Position numbers and translations under genes: made by a program
The notes under the pieces: generated by a model
Told to the model about the DNA's origin: nothing
What the model saw: only the letters and a program-made list of their open reading frames with translations
Databases searched by the model: none
In this document: one piece after another, positions 51,235 to 60,111 of the stretch
Layout of the letters: every line of letters begins with the position of its first letter
Position numbering within the stretch: the stretch's first letter is position 1
Assembly: GCA_022511225.1 (NCBI GenBank)
Contig: JAFLRZ010000005.1
Coordinates: forward strand, 1-64,000
Source: Eubacterium sp.
GTDB taxonomy: Bacteria; Bacillota; Clostridia; Oscillospirales; Acutalibacteraceae
Direction: 5' to 3'
DNA length: 64,000 bases

Positions 51235-53424
51235 TCAATTCACTTTTTCGAGTCTTGCGAAGTTTGCCATCATTTTCTTTGTGCCTGCTTTATCGAAAGC
51301 GACCTCCATAAGCACGTCATTTCCCATAGGCTGAAGCGAAAGGATTGTGCCCGTGCCGAAGGACTTATGAATAACAGTATCTCCGATTTTATACTCAACT
51401 GTTGACTTAACAGATGTCTTTCCTGCCTGACCGAATTCGTGCGCACCCTGACTTGAACGAACAGCAGGGGTTGTTTTGACTGACGCACCAAATGAAGAAC
51501 GGAAGTTGTTTCTGACAGTCACATCATCACATACTGACGGCGGAAGCTCGCCTATAAATCTTGACTGCATATTTCTGTTTGTCTGCCCGTAGAGCATACG
51601 CTGTCTTGCGTTTACAAGGTAAAGCTTTTCCTTGGCTCTTGTGATACCTACATATGCAAGTCTGCGTTCCTCCTCCAAATCTTCCTCGCTGTAAACTGAC
51701 TGATTTCCGGGGAAGATTCCCTCCTCCATTCCCGGAATGAAAACTACGGGAAATTCAAGTCCTTTTGCTGAGTGAAGCGTCATCAGTACGACTGAATCCT
51801 CATCCTCGTTATACGAGTCGATATCGGTAATGAGAGCAACATCTTCAAGGAAATCGGAAAGATTAGGCTCCTCGCTCTCCTCCTGATATTTGATGAACAT
51901 TGAGGAAAGCTCCTTGATATTATTCACTCTGTCCTCATACGTTTCAGGGTCTTCGCTGAGGTAGTCAAGATACTTCGTCTGCTCAAGCAGCTCCTGAAGC
52001 AAATCGCTCATAGGCATATTGTTTTCAACACATTCCTGAAGTCCCTTGATAAGCTCTGTAAAGGCAATCAGCTTTGATGCACTGCGTGAGGTTTTCTGAA
52101 ATTCGTCTGCTCTTTCGCACACCTCGAATGCAGATATGCCAAGCCCTGTAGAAATTTCAAGTATATTTGCAAACATTGTGTCGCCTATCTGCCTTTTTGG
52201 AACGTTGATGATTCTTTGAAGTCTTACGTTGTCGGCAGGATTATTAATAACGGCAAAATAGGAAATAATATCTTTAATTTCCTTTCTGTCAAAAAATCGG
52301 TGGCCGCCGATAATTCTGTGCGATACGCCCGACTTGGTGAGCATAACCTCAAGATTTCTTGACTGCGCATTCATACGGTATAAAATTGCGTGGTCGCTGA
52401 GCTTTCTGCCGTTTCTGACGTTTTTCAGTATCTCGTCAACTATGTAACTGCTTTCCTCGCTCTCGTTCATAGCGGTATTGAGAACAATCTTGTCGCCGTC
52501 ACCCATTCGGGTATAGAGAGTTTTGCCCTTTCTGTTTTTGTTATTTGCAATAACGGCATTTGCGCCGTCAAGAATGTTCTGGGTAGAGCGATAATTTTCT
52601 TCAAGCCTTATAACCTTTGCATTTTTGTAGTGCTGTTCAAAGGAAAGGATATTTTCGATAGTAGCACCGCGGAATCGGTAAATACTCTGGTCATCATCAC
52701 CGACAACACAGATATTTTTGTACTTGTCCGAAAGGATTGACGTGAGCACGTACTGCGCGTGGTTTGTGTCCTGATACTCGTCTACCATTACGTAGCGAAA
52801 CTGCTCCTGATAAAGCTCACGGACGTCATCATTTTCGTTGAGAAGCTGAACTGTGTTATAGATAATATCGTCAAAGTCCATTGCGTCCGACTTTTTAAGC
52901 TCCTGCTGATAAAGCTCGTAGCAAAGCGCAATCTTGCTTTTTCTGAAATCATTAACAGTAGAAGCCTTATATTCTGCGGGAGAAATAAGGCTGTCCTTAG
53001 CTCTGCTGATTTCAGCGAGAATTGACTTATGATTAATAAGCTTATCGTCAATTCCGAGATGCTTCTGGCACTGCTTCATAACTCTGCGAGAATCGTCAGT
53101 ATCGTAAATAGTAAATCGATTTGTATAGCCTAAGCGTTCACCGAAGCGTCTGAGTATTCTTGAGCAGCAGCTATGAAACGTATATGCCCATATGCTCTCG
53201 GCTTCCTGTCCGATTGCATTTACAAGCCTTTCACGAAGCTCGCCTGCCGCCTTATTTGTAAACGTAATAGCAAGCACCTGCCATGGATAAGCAAGACCTG
53301 TTTCGATTATATGATTCACCCTATTTACAAGCACGGTAGTCTTTCCCGAGCCTGCGCCTGCGAGAATAAGAAGCGGACCTTCTGTTGTATTTACAGCCTG
53401 CTGCTGCATTTCATTTAATGCCAT
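51235..53424 (-). CDS. pcrA: UvrD/PcrA-type superfamily 1A DNA helicase
   Basis: PcrA unwinds DNA 3'-5' in repair and in clearing RecA and transcription conflicts. The 729 residues have the SF1 motifs in order: LLILAGAGSGKTTVLVNR (I), FTNKAAGELRER (Ia), VDEYQDTNHAQY (II), VGDDDQSIYRFRGA (III), LEENYRSTQ (IV), MTLHSAKGLEFPVVF (V) and YVGITRAKEKLYL (VI). The C-terminus has the PcrA tail with YKIGDTVIHKSFGTGTIL, a Tudor-like RNA polymerase-contact domain. The ATG at 53424 follows AGGTG. It lies downstream of the decarboxylase beta subunit gene. Confidence 0.94.
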   Translation of the reverse strand: MALNEMQQQAVNTTEGPLLILAGAGSGKTTVLVNRVNHIIETGLAYPWQVLAITFTNKAAGELRERLVNAIGQEAESIWAYTFHSCCSRILRRFGERLGYTNRFTIYDTDDSRRVMKQCQKHLGIDDKLINHKSILAEISRAKDSLISPAEYKASTVNDFRKSKIALCYELYQQELKKSDAMDFDDIIYNTVQLLNENDDVRELYQEQFRYVMVDEYQDTNHAQYVLTSILSDKYKNICVVGDDDQSIYRFRGATIENILSFEQHYKNAKVIRLEENYRSTQNILDGANAVIANNKNRKGKTLYTRMGDGDKIVLNTAMNESEESSYIVDEILKNVRNGRKLSDHAILYRMNAQSRNLEVMLTKSGVSHRIIGGHRFFDRKEIKDIISYFAVINNPADNVRLQRIINVPKRQIGDTMFANILEISTGLGISAFEVCERADEFQKTSRSASKLIAFTELIKGLQECVENNMPMSDLLQELLEQTKYLDYLSEDPETYEDRVNNIKELSSMFIKYQEESEEPNLSDFLEDVALITDIDSYNEDEDSVVLMTLHSAKGLEFPVVFIPGMEEGIFPGNQSVYSEEDLEEERRLAYVGITRAKEKLYLVNARQRMLYGQTNRNMQSRFIGELPPSVCDDVTVRNNFRSSFGASVKTTPAVRSSQGAHEFGQAGKTSVKSTVEYKIGDTVIHKSFGTGTILSLQPMGNDVLMEVAFDKAGTKKMMANFARLEKVN

Positions 53425-53445
53425 AATTTTCACCTATAAATATAG

Positions 53446-53472
53446 GAGCGTCTAATAAAATGATAGACGCCC
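53446..53472 (-). terminator. Weak hairpin between decarboxylase beta and pcrA genes
   Basis: GCGTCTA / TAGACGC stem without a T-run; partial termination at most. Confidence 0.35.
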
Positions 53473-53483
53473 CTTATTAGTTA

Positions 53484-54689
53484 TCATCTTAACAATGTAA
53501 GGAGTATACCTGCTGCAACTGCCGAGCCGATAACACCTGATACGTTTGGTCCCATTGCGTGCATAAGAAGGAAGTTTGAGGGGTTTTCTTTCTGACCCTC
53601 TTTCTGTGCAACACGAGCCGCCATAGGTACTGCAGAAACACCTGCCGCACCGATAAGAGGATTGATTTTGCCCTTTGTGAAGATATACATAAGCTTACCA
53701 AAGAGCACACCGCTTGCCGTACCGAGTGAAAATGCAACTAAGCCGAGACCGACGATACCAATAGTCTTCAGATTAAGGAAGCTGGCTGCCGAAGTTGTAG
53801 CACCTACGGAAATGCCGAGCATAATCGTAATTATGTTCATAAGCTCATTCTGAGCAGCCTTTGCGATACGCTCTGTCTGGCCGCTCTCTTTAAGGAGGTT
53901 ACCGAGCATAAGCATACCTACGAGAGATGCCGCATCTGGAAGAAGAAGTGATACAACTACCGTTACAATGATAGGAAATAAAATCTTTTCAAGCTTTGAT
54001 ACGGGACGAAGATTTCCCATTACGACACTGCGTTCTTTCTTAGTTGTAAGCGCTCTCATAATTGGGGGCTGAATAACCGGCACAAGCGCCATATACGAAT
54101 ATGCCGCCACGGCTATAGTACCGAGAAGTGCAGGCGCAAGCGCCGAGGTTACGAATATCGCCGTAGGTCCGTCAGCACCGCCGATAATAGCGATAGAGCC
54201 TGCCTCGTTAGGAGCGAAGCCAAAAAGAATTGCGCCGACATAAGTAAAGAAAATACCGAACTGCGCTGCTGCACCGAGAATAAAGCTCTTTGGATTTGCA
54301 ATAAGCGGTGAGAAATCGGTCATTGCGCCTATACCGAGGAAGATAAGAGGAGGATAAATTCCTGCCTTTACACCGAAGTACAGGAAGTCCATAAGACCGG
54401 GTGTCGCGCCGACAAACTCGCCTCTGCCGGCTAACAGATCTCTGAAGCCTTCAAGATCGTGATACTGAACAGCGAGGTTTGCTTCGGGTATATTCGCAAG
54501 GAGCATACCGAATGCAATCGGCACCATCAAAAGCGGTTCAAAGCCTAACTTTATTCCGAGATAAAGGAATCCGAAGGCAACTATTATCATAACTAAATTC
54601 AGACATCCGTCAATTGTAAAAAAGTGAGCATATCCTGAATTTGAGAAGATACTTACAATAACTTCCCAAACACCCTGAAGTATTTCCAT
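53484..54689 (-). CDS. Sodium-pumping decarboxylase, beta subunit
   Basis: This polytopic membrane protein of 401 residues is of the OadB/GcdB/MmdB type, which couples decarboxylation of carboxybiotin to sodium export. Family marks are GLMDFLYFGVKAGIYPPLIF, GIGAMTDFSPLIANPKS, AIIGGADGPTAIFVTS (the intramembrane Asp region) and the end part NFLLMHAMGPNVSGVIGSAV. The gamma subunit is just upstream, but the carboxyltransferase alpha subunit and biotin carrier are not in the window. Whether the complex acts on oxaloacetate, methylmalonyl-CoA or glutaconyl-CoA cannot be told. Confidence 0.92.
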   Translation of the reverse strand: MEILQGVWEVIVSIFSNSGYAHFFTIDGCLNLVMIIVAFGFLYLGIKLGFEPLLMVPIAFGMLLANIPEANLAVQYHDLEGFRDLLAGRGEFVGATPGLMDFLYFGVKAGIYPPLIFLGIGAMTDFSPLIANPKSFILGAAAQFGIFFTYVGAILFGFAPNEAGSIAIIGGADGPTAIFVTSALAPALLGTIAVAAYSYMALVPVIQPPIMRALTTKKERSVVMGNLRPVSKLEKILFPIIVTVVVSLLLPDAASLVGMLMLGNLLKESGQTERIAKAAQNELMNIITIMLGISVGATTSAASFLNLKTIGIVGLGLVAFSLGTASGVLFGKLMYIFTKGKINPLIGAAGVSAVPMAARVAQKEGQKENPSNFLLMHAMGPNVSGVIGSAVAAGILLTLLR

Positions 54690-54704
54690 ATTGTATCTCC
54701 TCCT

Positions 54705-55184
54705 CTAAAATGGTCTTGTGTTTTCGATGTTAGCAGCCTGTGCCCATGGATTTCTGCCGCCGACATTCTTTTTTCTTATTGAGCGAACTACTGCACCTGC
54801 GCCCTCAGTCATAGCAACTGCCGCCGCAATTGCAGCAACGACCTCGCCGCTTATTCCCGGCTCCACTACAGGAGCTTTATTAACAGGAAGAGCTGATGAT
54901 TTTATCGGTGCAGGCTTTTTCTCTGCTGCTTCTATATTCGAATCATCATTTGATTTCTTTTTCTTTGCGGCTTTAGCTGCCTTCCTCTTCGCCTTTCTTT
55001 CTGCCCTTTTCTGTGCCTTTTCGTTCGCTTTCTTTTCTATAGACGGTACGATTTTGCCAAAGAGCTCAAAAATATAAATAAGCAAGAGCAACACGCCGAC
55101 AACAATAGTGATACCTGATATTACAACAGTAGTAGTAAATGTCACTGTGTCGGTATTTTCTATCGCTAATAAAATCGGACTCAC
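54705..55184 (-). CDS. Sodium-pumping decarboxylase, gamma (OadG-like) subunit
   Basis: One membrane helix near the N-terminus (TVVISGITIVVGVLLLLIYIF) is followed by a highly charged Lys/Ala/Arg helix (about 45-70), a proline/alanine linker and a hydrophobic patch (about 110-130, GEVVAAIAAAVAMTEG). This layout is typical of OadG-like subunits, which assemble the complex. I prefer the GTG at 55184, with GGGGGA 7 bases before it, over an ATG at 55199 whose own bases form that site. It sits 15 bases before the beta subunit gene. Confidence 0.78.
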   Translation of the reverse strand: MSPILLAIENTDTVTFTTTVVISGITIVVGVLLLLIYIFELFGKIVPSIEKKANEKAQKRAERKAKRKAAKAAKKKKSNDDSNIEAAEKKPAPIKSSALPVNKAPVVEPGISGEVVAAIAAAVAMTEGAGAVVRSIRKKNVGGRNPWAQAANIENTRPF

Positions 55185-55312
55185 AACAAATTCCCCCATT
55201 TTACATTACTAAATAAATTTAATGGTATTATAAAACATATAAGTTCATATTTCAATCAAAATTTAAGTAATTTTTCTATTATTTCCATTTTTGTCAAATT
55301 GTATAAATTTGC

Positions 55313-55340
55313 TTGATTTATTTTGAAAATAGTATATAAT
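55313..55340 (+). promoter_or_regulatory. Promoter of the 44-residue membrane protein gene
   Basis: TTGATT (55313-55318), 16 bases, TATAAT (55335-55340). Confidence 0.7.
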
Positions 55341-55369
55341 ATTATTAAATCAATCAGGAGGTAATCCTT

Positions 55370-55504
55370 ATGTCTGAAAAAACACTTATTATTGCAATAC
55401 TTGTTGCTCTCATTCTTCTCTGGTTTGCAGAAACTCTTAAGATGAACAAAACGAGCAAAATCTTAGGCGGTGCAATAGATTTAGGATTTGCAGTTTTACG
55501 ATAG
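55370..55504 (+). CDS. 44-residue single-pass membrane protein
   Basis: The ORF starts MSEKTLIIAILVALILLWFA and continues ETLKMNKTSKILGGAIDLGF, ending AVLR. It has one strong membrane helix and a short basic/amphipathic tail. The AGGAGG ribosome site has 9 bases of spacing and a good promoter lies upstream, so I consider it a real gene despite its size. The family is unknown. It stands between divergent decarboxylase genes and the convergent pheT. Confidence 0.65.
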   Translation: MSEKTLIIAILVALILLWFAETLKMNKTSKILGGAIDLGFAVLR

Positions 55505-55526
55505 ATTATTTAATGTTATTTAATAA

Positions 55527-55567
55527 GGTGTTTTCGCACACTGAACGATGTGGTCATCGTTCCCTGC
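55527..55567. repeat. Dispersed palindromic repeat, copy 4
   Basis: GAACGATG-TGGT-CATCGTTCC hairpin followed by CTGC. Its left flank (GGTG...TTCGCACAC) also matches copy 1. Confidence 0.65.
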
Positions 55568-55624
55568 AGAAATTCATTTTAATTTAATACAATTTCGGTG
55601 TGTTTTTGTGTTTTTTGAAATTTA

Positions 55625-55662
55625 AAAGGCTTTCTCAACTAATCGTTGGGAAAGCCTTTTTT
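55625..55662 (+). terminator. Terminator between the small membrane gene and pheT
   Basis: AAGGCTTTC / GAAAGCCTT stem with TTTTTT on the plus strand and weaker T's on the other. Confidence 0.75.
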
Positions 55663-55671
55663 ATGTGTCTG

Positions 55672-58032
55672 CTATTTTTTAAGTGCTACGTTTACCTCTG
55701 CAAGCGATTCGATAATTCCGTCAACTACTGCCATAACCTCTTCTCTTGTAAGAGTTCTTTCGTTATGAGCAAACGTAATTCTTGTTGTAATTGACTTACT
55801 GTTATCATCAACGTAGGTGTCAACAACCTCAAGCTTTTTGATGAGAGCGCATTTCGCATCCTCAATTGCCTTTCTTACAGGCTCAAACTTGTCTGTTACG
55901 AATGAAAGGTCAATCTCCATTGCAGGATACTTTGATGGCTCTTCATAGCTGATGCTGAGATTTTCGATAGCTGAATAAGCACCCATATCGATTTCAGCGT
56001 AAACGATAGATGCCTTTTTATCTACCTTCTTAGAAATAACAGGATGAATTACACCGATTTCGCCTATTTCTTCGCCGCCGCAGAAAATCGCATTGAGATT
56101 TCTTGGATGCTGATATGAATGACTTGCTTCTATTGCCTTGAAGCTTACAGCCTGATGCTTAATATCGTCGCTTACAACTGCAATAATATCGCGAAGCTCA
56201 AAGTAAAGCTGTTCTGTAGACTTCGTCTTGCTGAATAAGGTTATTGCGAGCTTCTTGCGCTCGTTGCAAAGACCATTTTCATTAACACCGTCAACAACTC
56301 TGCCGATTTCAAATACACCAAAATCACTGCTGAAGCCTGTATTGTACTTAACTTGACAAAGCTGGGTCGGAATAATAGATTTGCGTATTGTTTCGATATT
56401 CGGATTAGTTGCATTTACAAGCTTGATATTGTCCTCAATTTCAATGCCAAGTGCCTTGTACTCATCATAATACGCCCATACGTACGAATGAAGCTCGTGG
56501 AGTGAAAAACGCTTTACAAGAATGTCCTTAATCTTATCCTCAACAACCTTCTCCACATCGGGTCTTACAGGATAAAGCGGAGCAACGGCAGTATGAATAT
56601 CAAAGTTATCATAGCCGTAAATTCTTGTAATTTCTTCAATAATATCAGCCTTGATTGTAACGTCCTTGGTAGCTCTCCAGCTTGGTACTTTTACGGAAAA
56701 GCTGTCATTATCAAGCTCTACGCCGAAGCCTAATGAGGTAAGAGTATTAACGATAGTATCGTTATCAATCTCGATACCTGTATATCTGTCTACAAAAGCC
56801 TTGTCAAAGTCGAGCTGAACGTCATCATACTTAAAAGCATACTCGTCTGTAAGAGATGAAACCACCTTGACATCTGAATCAATGTCTGTCATAAGCTTGA
56901 CAAATCTTGCAATTGCAGGAACAGTCATTTCAGGGTCAAGGCACTTTTCGTAGCGCATTGAAGCATCTGTTCTGTGAGCAAGGCGGACAGTTGATTTACG
57001 GATAGAAACTGCGTTAAAGGTTGCAGACTCAAGAGTAAGAGTAGTAGTGTCTTCAACAATCTCACTATCAAGACCGCCCATAATGCCTGCAATAGCAACA
57101 GGAGTGTTATCGTTGCAAATCATAAGAGTGTTTTCGTCTATATTTCTATCTACTCCGTCAAGAGTCCTGAAAACGAACGGCTCAGCAAAACGTTTGATAC
57201 GGATTTTTTCAACCTTACGGCTGTCGAATGCGTGCATCGGCTGACCCATTTCAAGCATAAGATAGTTTGTAAGATCGGCAAGGAAGTTGATGCCTCTCAT
57301 ACCGCAGTAGTAAAGTCTTATTCTCATATTAACAGGTGAAATTTTAGTAGTAATATTTTCAACCTGCAGACAGGAATATCTCTGGCAGAGGTTATCCTCT
57401 ATCTTCATATCAATCTGCGGAAGATTATTATACTGTGTTAAATCAACTGTATCAAGAGGTTTAAGCTCTCTGCCTGCAAGGGCTGCAAACTCTCTTGCTA
57501 TGCCGTAATGGCCCCATAAATCAGGGCGATTTGTAAGCGACTTATTGTCAACCTCAAATATAATATCATCAATCTGATAAGCTTCTTTAATATCAGTACC
57601 GTTCGGAAAATCGTCCGTAATTTCCATAATTCCTGAATTATCGTCGGAAATACCGATTTCCTTTTCGCTGCAGCACATACCATAAGAAGTATAGCCTGCA
57701 AGCGGACGGGGAGCAATAGTAATTTCACCGAGCTTAGCACCAACCTTTGCAAAAGCTGTTTTCATACCGAGCTTAACGTTTGGTGCTCCGCAGACAACGT
57801 CTGTAAGCTGACCGTCACCTGCATCCACCTTAAGAAGATGAAGCTTCTTTGAGTCAGGATGATCCTCTATCGACTTAATCTCGGCAATAACGACGCCGCT
57901 GAGATCACTGCCCTTGAAGAAAATTTCATTTTCAACCTCGGCAGTAGAAAGAGAAAAGCGATGAATAAGCTCTGCTTTGTCAAGACCTGTGAAATCCACA
58001 AAGTCCGAAATCCAATTCATTGATAAAAACAT
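55672..58032 (-). CDS. pheT: Phenylalanine-tRNA ligase beta subunit
   Basis: The 786 residues are the large subunit of the alpha2-beta2 enzyme. An N-terminal tRNA-binding (EMAP/OB) domain (about 40-150, ending RPLAGYTSYGMCCSEKEIG) leads into the B3/B4 editing domain (FAEPFVFRTLDGVDRNIDE), B5 and a C-terminal anticodon-binding fold. Its start follows GGAGGAGTGATTTAA. It is 19 bases after pheS and shares its T-box control. Confidence 0.96.
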   Translation of the reverse strand: MFLSMNWISDFVDFTGLDKAELIHRFSLSTAEVENEIFFKGSDLSGVVIAEIKSIEDHPDSKKLHLLKVDAGDGQLTDVVCGAPNVKLGMKTAFAKVGAKLGEITIAPRPLAGYTSYGMCCSEKEIGISDDNSGIMEITDDFPNGTDIKEAYQIDDIIFEVDNKSLTNRPDLWGHYGIAREFAALAGRELKPLDTVDLTQYNNLPQIDMKIEDNLCQRYSCLQVENITTKISPVNMRIRLYYCGMRGINFLADLTNYLMLEMGQPMHAFDSRKVEKIRIKRFAEPFVFRTLDGVDRNIDENTLMICNDNTPVAIAGIMGGLDSEIVEDTTTLTLESATFNAVSIRKSTVRLAHRTDASMRYEKCLDPEMTVPAIARFVKLMTDIDSDVKVVSSLTDEYAFKYDDVQLDFDKAFVDRYTGIEIDNDTIVNTLTSLGFGVELDNDSFSVKVPSWRATKDVTIKADIIEEITRIYGYDNFDIHTAVAPLYPVRPDVEKVVEDKIKDILVKRFSLHELHSYVWAYYDEYKALGIEIEDNIKLVNATNPNIETIRKSIIPTQLCQVKYNTGFSSDFGVFEIGRVVDGVNENGLCNERKKLAITLFSKTKSTEQLYFELRDIIAVVSDDIKHQAVSFKAIEASHSYQHPRNLNAIFCGGEEIGEIGVIHPVISKKVDKKASIVYAEIDMGAYSAIENLSISYEEPSKYPAMEIDLSFVTDKFEPVRKAIEDAKCALIKKLEVVDTYVDDNSKSITTRITFAHNERTLTREEVMAVVDGIIESLAEVNVALKK

Positions 58033-58051
58033 TTAAATCACTCCTCCCCTC

Positions 58052-59104
58052 TTATTCATCATCCGTAAACTGTGACAGGCTCTTAAGGCTTCCGCTGTTG
58101 AGGTCACGGATATCCTTAATGCCGTATTTCATCATAACAAGTCTTGTAAGACCAAGACCGAAGGCAAAGCCTGTATACTCATCAGGGTCGATACCGCCTG
58201 CCTTGAGCACCTCTGGGTGAATCATACCACAGGGACAAAGCTCAAGCCAGCCGCTGTGCTTACAGCTCGGGCAACCCTCACCGCCGCAGATAAGACAGCT
58301 TATATCAAGCTCAAAGCCGGGCTCTACGAACGGGAAAAATCCCGGACGGAGTCTTACGTTAATATCCTTTTTGAACACCTCTGAAAGCATTGTTTTCATA
58401 AAGTAGATAAGATTTGAAATTGAAATATTCTTATCAACCATAACGCCTTCCATCTGGAAGAAGGTGTTTTCGTGGCACGCGTCTGTTGCCTCGTTTCTGA
58501 AGCATCTGCCCGGAAAAATAGCCTTGATAGGCACACCGTCATTGACAAGTGCATCCTTGTATTTTTTATAAATCGCATTCTGCGCAGCAGAAGTCTGGCT
58601 CTTAAGGAGCTGACCGTTTTCAAGATAATACGTATCCTGCATATCTCTTGCCGGATGATGTTTTGGAATATTGAGCGATTCGAAGCACTCATAGTCGCTT
58701 ACAACCTCGCTGTAATCCTCAACTGTAAATCCCATTGATTTGAATATTCTCTCGCACTCTCTTTGAACAAGAGTGATAGGGTGATATGAGCCTCTGTCCA
58801 TATTAGCAGGCATTGAAACGTCAAATTCAGGCATAGAATTGATTTCAAGCTGAATTTCCTTTTCTTTAAGCTCGGCAGTTTTCTGCGCAATACGCTCTGC
58901 TACTGTGCCCTTAAGCTCGTTCACTTTCTGTCCGAACGTCTTTTTCTCCTCGTTCGAAAGCTCCTTCATGCCCTTAAGCAAATCGGTTACACTTCCCTTT
59001 TTACCGAGATAGGCAACTCTGATTCCCTCAAGGTCTGCAAGATTTTCAATTTTTTGAAGCTCGGCTTCGAACTTATCTCTAAGACTGATAATCTTACTCT
59101 CCAT
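58052..59104 (-). CDS. pheS: Phenylalanine-tRNA ligase alpha subunit
   Basis: This class II synthetase catalytic subunit of 350 residues has an N-terminal coiled coil (about 1-90), motif 1 near HPITLVQRECERIF, motif 2 with KAIFPGRCFRNEATDACHEN and motif 3 in AFGLGLTRLVMMKYGI. A small cysteine cluster (CLICGGEGCPSCKHSGW) lies in the insert. It is first in the pheST operon and follows ACGGAGGG. It is regulated by the T-box leader upstream. Confidence 0.97.
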   Translation of the reverse strand: MESKIISLRDKFEAELQKIENLADLEGIRVAYLGKKGSVTDLLKGMKELSNEEKKTFGQKVNELKGTVAERIAQKTAELKEKEIQLEINSMPEFDVSMPANMDRGSYHPITLVQRECERIFKSMGFTVEDYSEVVSDYECFESLNIPKHHPARDMQDTYYLENGQLLKSQTSAAQNAIYKKYKDALVNDGVPIKAIFPGRCFRNEATDACHENTFFQMEGVMVDKNISISNLIYFMKTMLSEVFKKDINVRLRPGFFPFVEPGFELDISCLICGGEGCPSCKHSGWLELCPCGMIHPEVLKAGGIDPDEYTGFAFGLGLTRLVMMKYGIKDIRDLNSGSLKSLSQFTDDE

Positions 59105-59109
59105 AATAA

Positions 59110-59345
59110 CCCTCCGTAAAATAAAAAAATCGCCTCAAAATATGAGACGAATAAATCCGTGGTACCACTCAAATTGCATTAAAATAATGCCACTCAAACG
59201 CTTTAATGCAGCGTGTACATCTCGGTTTCCCGAAAAGGCTCATAAGTCGAAATTCACTTTTACTGCCCTGAAGTGCTCTCAGCAAAATGCACAACTCTCT
59301 GAAAAAGACTACGTAAAAGCTACTAAGCTTAATCTCAGCCGTTAA
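59110..59345 (-). promoter_or_regulatory. T-box riboswitch for pheST (Phe, specifier UUC)
   Basis: On the minus strand the leader holds the T-box antiterminator core GAGTGGTACCACGG (about 59155-59168), followed by a terminator stem CGTCTCA...TGAGGCG and a T-run. A specifier region reads GTGAATTTCGACTTATGAG, so the codon is TTC for phenylalanine. Uncharged tRNA-Phe should stabilise the antiterminator and allow pheST transcription. Confidence 0.92.
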
Positions 59346-59358
59346 TACTATAACAGTG

Positions 59359-59388
59359 ATTATAAACCAAATGATTAGTATAAGTCAA
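59359..59388 (-). promoter_or_regulatory. Promoter of the pheST T-box transcript
   Basis: Minus-strand TTGACT, 18 bases, TATAAT. Confidence 0.7.
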
Positions 59389-59428
59389 GCATTTAATACT
59401 ATAAATAAGCAAGAAATTAAAAAAAGTA

Positions 59429-59457
59429 TTGTAATTTACTTTCAACTTGTATATAAT
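59429..59457 (+). promoter_or_regulatory. Promoter of ireB
   Basis: TTGTAA (59429-59434), 17 bases, TATAAT (59452-59457). Confidence 0.75.
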
Positions 59458-59490
59458 TACTTTGTAATATTTTTTGGAGGTGACTTTACC

Positions 59491-59733
59491 TTGACAGATA
59501 AAACCATGACATTCAGGATTGGTGACGACAAAGAGGACGTTTTGAAAGAAACTCTTACAACGGTTTTTGATGCTCTTCAGGAAAAGGGTTATAACCCTAT
59601 CAATCAGATAGTCGGTTATATTCTTTCAGAGGATCCTACCTACATCACCACACATAATAATGCCAGAAGTCTTATCAGAAGGATTGACAGAGACGAGCTT
59701 TTGGCTGAAATGGTAAAGTCTTACCTTGGATAA
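59491..59733 (+). CDS. IreB-family regulatory phosphoprotein (UPF0297)
   Basis: This is a small conserved protein of 80 residues from a TTG start. GGAGGTG lies 8 bases before it; longer upstream readings run through the promoter and lack a ribosome site. The pattern [58 protein letters not shown] is that of IreB, a target of the IreK Ser/Thr kinase in Enterococcus. The likely phosphorylated threonines near the N-terminus (TDKTMTF) are kept. In many Firmicutes ruvX follows; here an unrecognised small gene does. Confidence 0.92.
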   Translation: MTDKTMTFRIGDDKEDVLKETLTTVFDALQEKGYNPINQIVGYILSEDPTYITTHNNARSLIRRIDRDELLAEMVKSYLG

Positions 59734-59748
59734 GAAGGAGGGTTATCT

Positions 59749-60033
59749 TTGGCGGAAAAATTTCTCGAGTACAAAGGCAGACCTTTGGTAAGATGCAAAA
59801 ACACTATTTACTACGGCAGTATGAGTGACCCTTACGTAATCTGCCTTAATATTCTTGACAGTAAGAATGAAAACGGCTTAGAGCTTTCAGGTAAAATTGT
59901 TATTCAGCTCATCAATACCGATGATGACGTATCACCAAAGGATAAGATTGTTAAGAAGAGCGAAAAGGTCGGACTTTTCAATGCACTTGATTTAGGTGCA
60001 GTATGGCTCGAAAGACAATTAAAGCAACAATAA
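59749..60033 (+). CDS. Small conserved-looking protein after ireB, unknown
   Basis: The protein has 94 residues from a TTG start, with AAGGAGGG 6 bases before it. It begins AEKFLEYKGRPLVRCKNTIY, has SDPYVICLNILDS and a basic amphipathic end (LGAVWLERQLKQQ). No membrane segment. It lies 15 bases after ireB and shares its transcript. I do not recognise the family; its place suggests it is a regular partner of ireB in this lineage. Confidence 0.75.
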   Translation: MAEKFLEYKGRPLVRCKNTIYYGSMSDPYVICLNILDSKNENGLELSGKIVIQLINTDDDVSPKDKIVKKSEKVGLFNALDLGAVWLERQLKQQ

Positions 60034-60045
60034 AAAAGCATAAGC

Positions 60046-60083
60046 ACGAAAAACACAGGAACATCAGTTCCTGTGTTTTTCGT
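60046..60083 (+). terminator. Terminator of the ireB unit
   Basis: A 17-bp perfect stem (ACGAAAAACACAGGAAC / GTTCCTGTGTTTTTCGT) followed by CTTTT. Confidence 0.88.
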
Positions 60084-60111
60084 CTTTTCAAAGCAGTTGT
60101 GTTTGTGATGC

